From: JBQCHF01 sp051953655
GTDB taxonomy: Bacteria; Actinomycetota; Actinomycetes; Motilibacterales; Motilibacteraceae
Assembly: GCA_051953655.1 (NCBI GenBank)
Contig: JBQCIO010000016.1
Location: 1 to 8,839 of the forward strand
Reading direction: 5' to 3'
DNA: 8,839 nt
In this document: positions 5,664 to 8,839 of the stretch, in pieces
How the letters are laid out: each line of letters opens with the position of its first letter
How positions within the stretch are numbered: the stretch's first letter is position 1
Program-made: the position numbers and the translations under genes
Notes under the pieces: generated by a model
Seen by the model: only the letters and a program-made list of their open reading frames with translations
Told to the model about the DNA's origin: nothing
Databases searched by the model: none

Positions 5664-6646
5664 CGCCGCGCCTCCCGACGCCGCACCTCCCGGCGCCGCG
5701 CCTTCCGACGCCGCGCCTCCCGACCCCGCACCTGTCCACGCCCGCCGCCCGGATGCTCTGCCGGCTGGCCCTACGGCCCGCGCTGGACCTCCCGGTCCCG
5801 GCGCAGCGCCGCTGGCTGGACCTGCTGGCCCGGATCCCGCCGCTGCCCGCGGGCACGACGGTCCGGCGCGAGCACGTCGGCGGGGTGCCGGCCGAGGTCG
5901 TCAGCCCGCACCGGCGCCAGCCCGACGCCGAGCGGCGGGTGGTCGTCCACCTGCACGGCGGCGCCTACCTGGCCGGCTCCGCCCGCACCCACCGCCCCCT
6001 CGCGGCGACCGTGGCGGCCGCCGCCGGCCTCGACGTCGTCATCCCGGACTACCGGCTCGCCCCGGAGCACCCGGTCCCCGCCGCGTTCGACGACGTCCTG
6101 ACGGTCCTGCGCGCGCTCGCCGACGGCGGGCGGCCCGTCGCGCTGTCCGGCGACTCGGCCGGAGCCGGCCTGGCCCTGGCCGCCACCCTCGAGCTCCCCG
6201 CGGACCGGCGGCCCACCGCCCTGGCCCTGCTCTCCCCCTGGCTCGACCTCACCGCGAGCGCCCCGTGGCGCCGACACCCGGGCGACGACGACCCGGTGCT
6301 GCGCCGCCGCTGGCTCGAGCTGGGCTGCCGCGCCTACGCCGGCGCCCAGCCCGCGGACCGTCGGGTCAGCCCGCTGCCGGGCCTGCTCCGCGACGGCGTC
6401 CCGCCGCTGCCACCGGTCCTGCTGGTGTCCGGCGCGGAGGATCCGCTCGTGGCCGACGCCGACCGGCTGGAGGACGCGCTGCGGGCCCACGGCCGGCCGG
6501 TGCAGCACCTGCGCACACCCGGGCTGTGGCACGACGTGCCCATGCTGGCCGGGATGACGGCCGCGGCCGACGACGCCTGCACGGCGGTGGGCCGGTTCCT
6601 CGCCGAGCCCTCCCCCGGCCCGGGCGAAGGCCTCGGGGAGGCCTGA
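5660..6646 (+). CDS. alpha/beta hydrolase, hormone-sensitive lipase family esterase
   Basis: Carboxylesterase/lipase-like hydrolase of 328 aa. The oxyanion-hole motif HLHGGAYLAGS (97-107) is an HGGG variant, HGGA. YRLAPEHPVPAAFDDV (131-146) and the nucleophile elbow GDSAGAG (164-170, Ser166) are hallmarks of family IV (HSL) esterases. The catalytic Asp is D261 in GAEDPLVADADRL and the His is H291 in LWHDVPM, so the triad is complete. The GTG start overlaps the lipoprotein stop in GTGA, a typical coupled start. The first 27 residues are unusual: tandem pentapeptides (T/A)P(R/H)LP from a 15-bp DNA repeat. ATG 5753 (residue 32, MLCRLALRP) is an alternative start that would drop this segment. No signal peptide is evident. 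The natural substrate is unknown. Confidence 0.88.
   Translation: MTPRLPTPHLPAPRLPTPRLPTPHLSTPAARMLCRLALRPALDLPVPAQRRWLDLLARIPPLPAGTTVRREHVGGVPAEVVSPHRRQPDAERRVVVHLHGGAYLAGSARTHRPLAATVAAAAGLDVVIPDYRLAPEHPVPAAFDDVLTVLRALADGGRPVALSGDSAGAGLALAATLELPADRRPTALALLSPWLDLTASAPWRRHPGDDDPVLRRRWLELGCRAYAGAQPADRRVSPLPGLLRDGVPPLPPVLLVSGAEDPLVADADRLEDALRAHGRPVQHLRTPGLWHDVPMLAGMTAAADDACTAVGRFLAEPSPGPGEGLGEA
5663..5737 (+). repeat. five 15-bp tandem repeats inside the esterase N-terminus
   Basis: Units start at 5663, 5678, 5693, 5708 and 5723, with consensus ACGCCGCGCCTCCCG. Units 1 and 4 are identical; unit 2 differs at one base, unit 3 at two, and unit 5 is the most diverged. Because 15 is a multiple of 3, each unit encodes one pentapeptide (TPRLP, TPHLP, APRLP, TPRLP, TPHLS). 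Gain or loss of units would change length without breaking the frame. Confidence 0.9.
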
Positions 6647-6664
6647 GGGGCGCCAGCAGGACAC

Positions 6665-6676
6665 ACCCCCGGGGGT
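6665..6676. promoter_or_regulatory. 12-nt perfect palindrome ACCCCCGGGGGT
   Basis: It begins 18 bases after the esterase stop. The C-run/G-run palindrome followed by TAAAC recalls operators of CsoR/RcnR-type metal or sulfur sensors, which bind C-tract/G-tract half sites. No such regulator is in the window, so this is only a resemblance; it may also be a GC hairpin at the end of the esterase transcript. Confidence 0.35.
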
Positions 6677-6690
6677 AAACGGGCGGGAGG

Positions 6691-6706
6691 TAGTGCCCAG
6701 GCACTA
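6691..6706. promoter_or_regulatory. 16-nt palindrome TAGTGCC-CA-GGCACTA, likely operator
   Basis: Seven-base arms match perfectly around a two-base centre, the size and form of a site for a dimeric helix-turn-helix regulator. It lies 45 bases upstream of the putative -10 of the small RNA, with the other palindrome 28 bases away centre to centre. No gene starts nearby on either strand except the RNA, so the RNA is the most likely target. Confidence 0.45.
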
Positions 6707-6751
6707 GAACAGTTCGTCCCTAAGCACGTTCGCCGCAACCGCGCGGTCGCT

Positions 6752-6757
6752 TACAGT
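6752..6757 (+). promoter_or_regulatory. putative -10 element of the small RNA
   Basis: TACAGT fits the actinobacterial TANNNT -10 pattern and lies 7 bases before the first base of hairpin 1 (6765), so transcription could start right at the stem. The 17-base-spaced region upstream (TTCGCC, 6729-6734) is a poor -35. Confidence 0.5.
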
Positions 6758-6764
6758 TGTCCTC

Positions 6765-6848
6765 GCGAGGACGAGGTCCCCCCCGTCCGCGTCCTCGCCG
6801 GGGCCTCGTGGTCACTCCCCCGCGATCACGAGGCCCCCCATATTTTTT
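6765..6848 (+). ncRNA. 6C-type small RNA (two C-loop hairpins)
   Basis: About 84 nt. Hairpin 1: GCGAGGACG (6765-6773) pairs with CGTCCTCGC (6790-6798), plus an inner GG/CC, exposing a loop with seven consecutive C (6778-6784). Hairpin 2: GGGGCCTCGTGGTC (6800-6813) pairs with GATCACGAGGCCCC (6824-6837) around a loop with five C (6817-6821), and runs into TTTTTT (6843-6848). Two adjacent hairpins with C-rich loops, the second acting as terminator, is the defining layout of the actinobacterial 6C RNA (Rfam family 6C, from memory). In mycobacteria this RNA is reported to act on mRNAs by C-rich loop pairing with G-rich targets. It has its own putative -10 just upstream and an operator-like palindrome. 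Unusual: the second loop has five rather than six C, and the 3' end is antisense to the coding end of the gene at 6812-7150. Confidence 0.8.
6800..6848 (+). terminator. intrinsic terminator of the small RNA
   Basis: A 14-bp stem (one G-U pair, 6800-6813 with 6824-6837) is followed after CCATA... by six T (6843-6848). It is the only classical hairpin plus T-run in the window, and a T-run stands out in such GC-rich DNA. It would also stop read-through from the esterase operon. On the minus strand there is no matching T-run, so it works in one direction only. Confidence 0.85.
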
Positions 6849-7150
6849 ACGGCCGCGTCACGCCGCCCCGCACAGGCGGGCGCGCCGGTCCAGTCGTCGA
6901 CGTAGTCGGCCGTGAGCCACAGCTGGTCCGCGCTCATCCGGGCGACGTCGATGTGCTCGACCTCCCGGCCGCGCGCCCGGGCCTCGCGCCGCAGCAGTTC
7001 GGCCAGCCGGCGGTGCACCTGCGACAGGTCCTCGCCGCGCCGCACCCGGCCGATGGCGGCGATGTCGTGCGGGGTCACCACCAGCCGGTCGCCGCCGGCC
7101 AGGTCGATCGTCTCCGGTCCGAGCAGCTCACCCTCGCTGGAGTCCGCCAT
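6812..7150 (-). CDS. small orphan protein antisense to the 6C RNA end
   Basis: Soluble protein of 112 aa, family not recognised. It has a strong ribosome site, AGGAGGG (7158-7164 on the plus strand), 7 bases ahead of ATG 7150, which argues that it is real. The sequence has a beta-like start DLAGGDRLVVTPHDIAAIG (17-35), a charged helix DLSQVHRRLAELLRREARAR (41-60), then VEHIDVARMSADQLWLTADY (64-83). The last 12 codons plus stop (6812-6848) are read from the complement of the small RNA terminator, giving the C-terminus NMGGLVIAGE. This tail is therefore shaped by the RNA and may be dispensable. It is the last of three minus-strand genes. No catalytic motif or membrane segment is seen. Confidence 0.7.
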   Translation of the reverse strand: MADSSEGELLGPETIDLAGGDRLVVTPHDIAAIGRVRRGEDLSQVHRRLAELLRREARARGREVEHIDVARMSADQLWLTADYVDDWTGAPACAGRRDAAVKNMGGLVIAGE

Positions 7151-7172
7151 CGGCCGTCCCTCCTGAGACAGA

Positions 7173-7237
7173 TCCCACCGACAGGTTCCGTCGCCAGATT
7201 CCGTCGCCAGATTCCGTCGACGGGTTCCGCCGACAGA
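7173..7237. repeat. five 13-bp direct repeats in an intergenic spacer
   Basis: Units start at 7173, 7186, 7199, 7212 and 7225. Units 2 and 3 are identical (TTCCGTCGCCAGA), unit 4 is TTCCGTCGACGGG and unit 5 TTCCGCCGACAGA; unit 1 (TCCCACCGACAGG) is the most diverged. Unit 4 contains the palindrome CCGTCGACGG. The array fills most of the spacer between the stop of the membrane protein (7243) and the ribosome site of the next minus-strand gene (7158-7164). The unit is not a multiple of three and no gene reads through it. It could be an operator array, a transcript-level element or a slippage tract. Confidence 0.85.
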
Positions 7238-7242
7238 CCGCG

Positions 7243-7773
7243 CTAGGACGCGGCCTGGCGCAGCGCCTGCGCCTCGAGCGTGCAGTCGGCCACCACCGAG
7301 GACACGTCCGGAGCGGCCAGCGAGCGGGCGCCGTCGAGCAGCCCGACCCGCAGCGCGCCGGCGGCCGCGGCCAGGGCCCGTGCCTCCGGGGCGATCCGCG
7401 CCACCTCGGCGGCCGCGCGGGCGGCCAGCGGGTCCTCGGCGACCGCGCGCAGCCGGACGTCCAGGGCAGCCGCGGCCCGGGCGAGGCGCACCGACAGGGC
7501 CGGGGCGTCGCCGACCGGCCAGTCGTGAGCCCGCGCGGCCGCGAGCGTGGAGCGCAGGGCGCCGAGCTCGCGGGCCAGCTCGAGCCGTAGCCGGGCGGCG
7601 TCGGCACGGGGACCCGCGCCGTAGGCGGCGGTCTGCAGGGCGACCCGCCCCGCGCGGGACTGGACCCCGCGCCCCAGCCGCATGACCAGCGACACCGCCA
7701 GCACGACGGCCATGCCCACCCCCGCGACCATGAGCCCGGCCACGAGGAAGAGGAACAGCACGAAGCCCTCCAT
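7243..7773 (-). CDS. single-pass membrane protein with Ala-rich helical domain
   Basis: Predicted 176 aa protein, not recognised. One N-terminal hydrophobic anchor spans about residues 3-31 (MEGFVLFLFLVAGLMVAG onward), followed by MRLGRG and then a long Ala/Leu/Arg-rich region with few helix breakers, suggesting helical bundle or coiled-coil structure on the cytoplasmic or outer side. Similar small actinobacterial proteins are annotated as hypothetical. Start: ATG 7773 has no Shine-Dalgarno sequence, but TACCCT lies 6 bases upstream, fitting a -10 for a leaderless mRNA. A GTG at 7803 would add ten residues and is less likely. It lies 50 bases downstream of the zincin stop on the same strand and 92 bases ahead of the orphan gene. 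Low-complexity Ala content makes homology searches unreliable. Confidence 0.65.
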   Translation of the reverse strand: MEGFVLFLFLVAGLMVAGVGMAVVLAVSLVMRLGRGVQSRAGRVALQTAAYGAGPRADAARLRLELARELGALRSTLAAARAHDWPVGDAPALSVRLARAAAALDVRLRAVAEDPLAARAAAEVARIAPEARALAAAAGALRVGLLDGARSLAAPDVSSVVADCTLEAQALRQAAS

Positions 7774-7779
7774 GACGCG

Positions 7780-7785
7780 AGGGTA
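7780..7785 (-). promoter_or_regulatory. possible -10 of a leaderless transcript
   Basis: On the minus strand TACCCT is followed by six bases and then ATG 7773, the spacing expected if transcription starts at the A of the start codon. No ribosome site is present. This is a weak match on its own. Confidence 0.3.
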
Positions 7786-7823
7786 CGTCGCCGTCGCCGC
7801 CACGTCCCGGCGTCGGCCGCCGC

Positions 7824-8210
7824 CTACCCCCAGCCGAGCTCGTCGAGCCGCTCGTCGTCGATGCCGAAGTGGTGCGCCACCTCGTGCACGACGGTGATCC
7901 GGACCTCCTCCACCAGCTCCTCCCGCGAGGAGCAGCGGCGCAGCAGCGGGCCGCGGAACAGGGTGATCCGGTCCGGCAGCACCCCGGAGTACCAGCCGTC
8001 CCGCTCGGTCAGCGGCACGCCCTCGTAGAGGCCGAGCAGCTCGGGGCCGTCACCGTCGGCTCCCTCGGCATGCGCCTCGAGCTGCGCCGGCTCCGGCTCG
8101 TCCTCCACCAGGACGACGACGTTGCGCATCGCCCGCGCGAGCTCGCCGGGGATGCCGTCCAGCGCGTCGGCCACGAGCTCGTCGAACTCGTCCGGGTCGA
8201 TGCTGAGCAC
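7824..8210 (-). CDS. minimal zincin metallopeptidase family protein (DUF1025-type)
   Basis: Small soluble protein of 128 aa with a zinc-metalloprotease motif near its C-terminus: HEVAHHFGIDD (109-119), i.e. HExxHxxGxxD with ligands His109, His113 and Asp119 and catalytic Glu110. The rest fits the minimal-zincin family: DEFDELVADALDGIPGELA (7-25), a conserved LLGLYEGVPLTERDGW (58-73) and PDRITLFRGPLL (79-90). No signal peptide, so it is cytosolic; physiological substrates of this family are not established. The start GTG 8210 is chosen because homology begins with the DPDEFDELV helix and a GGGGAC lies close upstream; the frame is open to 8285, but that extension is Arg/Pro-rich and unlike the family. 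It is divergent from the gene at 8322 and is first of three minus-strand genes. Confidence 0.9.
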   Translation of the reverse strand: MLSIDPDEFDELVADALDGIPGELARAMRNVVVLVEDEPEPAQLEAHAEGADGDGPELLGLYEGVPLTERDGWYSGVLPDRITLFRGPLLRRCSSREELVEEVRITVVHEVAHHFGIDDERLDELGWG

Positions 8211-8311
8211 GTCCCCAGTCTCGCGCCCGCCGGCCGAACGGGGACGGCGATGCCGCCTGAAGGCCGGACCGCAGGGCGCCGACACGTATCACGCCGTCGC
8301 ACACTGGGCAC

Positions 8312-8315
8312 GGAG
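8312..8315 (+). promoter_or_regulatory. ribosome site choosing among three ATG codons
   Basis: GGAG is directly followed by ATGATGATG (8316, 8319, 8322). Only ATG 8322 has a workable spacing (6 bases); the first two are too close to the ribosome site. Confidence 0.6.
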
Positions 8316-8321
8316 ATGATG

Positions 8322-8839
8322 ATGGACCGACCGGAGGGCGGGGCGTCCCGCGTCCACGAGGGCGGCCGCAGCACCAACGCGGTCGCCCACCCGGTCCTCT
8401 CCGCGGGCGACGCCGGCGAGCCGGCCCACGGGGCCGGTCCAGCCGTCGGCCATCGGCTCAGCCGGTCCCTGAGCGTGCGGACCGAGGCCTTCCGGGCCCG
8501 GGCCGGCGACGTCGGCACCACCGTGCACCGCTGGGGCACCGGGCGGGTCGGTCACCTGCTGTGGACGGCGGCGGCGGCGGTGCTCGGCGCCTGGCTCGCG
8601 CTGGTCGTCGTCGGACCGACGCACGCGCAGATCGGGCCGGTCGAGGCGAAGGTGGCCCTGGTGCCGTCGTGGACCGGCGACACCGTGATCTCGATCCCGC
8701 CGCTGGGCTCGCTCACCCTGGACACGCACGACGGTCCGCTGCGGCTGCTCGCCACCGCGCAGGGGGTGGACTCCGAGCGCGCCCGCGCGCTGGTCCAGGA
8801 CCCGGCCGGGCTCGGCGGCATCGAGGACCGCATCGCCGC
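8322..8839 (+). CDS. membrane-anchored metallophosphoesterase-like protein, N-terminal part
   Basis: Partial: 172 codons run open to the window edge. Residues 1-70 are hydrophilic and low in structure (Gly/Ala/Arg-rich), residues about 77-98 form one transmembrane helix (LLWTAAAAVLGAWLALVVVG), and the exposed part begins HAQIGPVEAKVALVPSWTGD (101-120), PPLGSLTLDTHDGPL (126-140), then RARALVQDPAGLGGIEDR (153-170). This order, especially the P-L-G-x-L-x-L-D-T-H-D-G-P-L block after a single anchor, resembles the N-terminal region of actinobacterial membrane metallophosphoesterases. The catalytic metal-binding motifs would lie beyond the window, so the enzyme call rests on memory of that N-terminal pattern alone. 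A start at 8316 would add two Met. It is divergent from the zincin. Confidence 0.6.
   Translation, partial: MDRPEGGASRVHEGGRSTNAVAHPVLSAGDAGEPAHGAGPAVGHRLSRSLSVRTEAFRARAGDVGTTVHRWGTGRVGHLLWTAAAAVLGAWLALVVVGPTHAQIGPVEAKVALVPSWTGDTVISIPPLGSLTLDTHDGPLRLLATAQGVDSERARALVQDPAGLGGIEDRIA

Noticed and set aside
6707..6715. GAAC-A-GTTC as a LexA/SOS box
   Set aside because: Actinobacterial SOS boxes need four bases between the GAAC and GTTC halves; here there is one.
7173..7237. CRISPR array
   Set aside because: The units are 13 bp and directly abut, with no spacers; no cas genes are present.
8211..8311. Divergent promoters between zincin and metallophosphoesterase-like gene
   Set aside because: Only a vague -10-like GATAC/TATCAC was seen with no matching -35; not enough to place a promoter.

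Overview
The window is very GC-rich (third codon positions almost all G or C), with dense short genes, GTG starts, 1- and 4-base stop/start overlaps and a 6C-type small RNA. This points to a high-GC actinobacterium. The protein set (AMACR-type racemase, YrdB-like membrane protein, minimal zincin, large membrane-anchored metallophosphoesterase) would fit the Geodermatophilaceae or a near relative, but that placement is inference, not something the sequence proves.

Layout from left to right. (1) 1-705: a 36-nt near-perfect palindrome at the left edge, then a minus-strand class I SAM methyltransferase. (2) 767-3107: a divergently placed plus-strand pair, an alpha-methylacyl-CoA racemase followed by an LCAD-type acyl-CoA dehydrogenase. 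Together they make a small module for beta-oxidation of methyl-branched acyl-CoAs: the racemase supplies the (2S) epimer that the dehydrogenase can use. (3) 3108-3262: a less GC-rich spacer with two hairpins that looks like a repeat element. (4) 3263-4383: a YrdB-like four-helix membrane protein overlapping a GNAT-like acetyltransferase by one base. (5) 4393-4803: a convergent minus-strand small protein with a YbjN/CesT-like look. (6) 4952-6646: a tight plus-strand run of CBU_0592-type membrane protein, a lipoprotein with no normal in-frame start codon (a CTG start or a frameshift), and an HSL-family alpha/beta hydrolase whose N-terminus is made of 15-bp tandem repeats. (7) 6647-6848: a regulatory stretch with two perfect palindromes, then a small RNA with two C-loop hairpins ending in an intrinsic terminator, matching the actinobacterial 6C RNA pattern. 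(8) 6812-8210: three minus-strand genes (from the right: a minimal zincin metalloprotease, a single-pass Ala-rich membrane protein, a small conserved-looking orphan). The last one runs antisense into the 3' end of the small RNA. Five 13-bp direct repeats lie in the spacer ahead of it. (9) 8322-end: a divergent membrane protein, cut by the window edge, resembling the N-terminus of actinobacterial metallophosphoesterases.

Most of this looks like chromosomal housekeeping or accessory metabolism. No transposase, CRISPR array, phage gene, tRNA or rRNA was seen. The most distinctive parts are the RNA locus with its antisense gene overlap, the non-coding 13-bp iteron-like array, the repeat-built esterase N-terminus, and the lipoprotein reading-frame problem.
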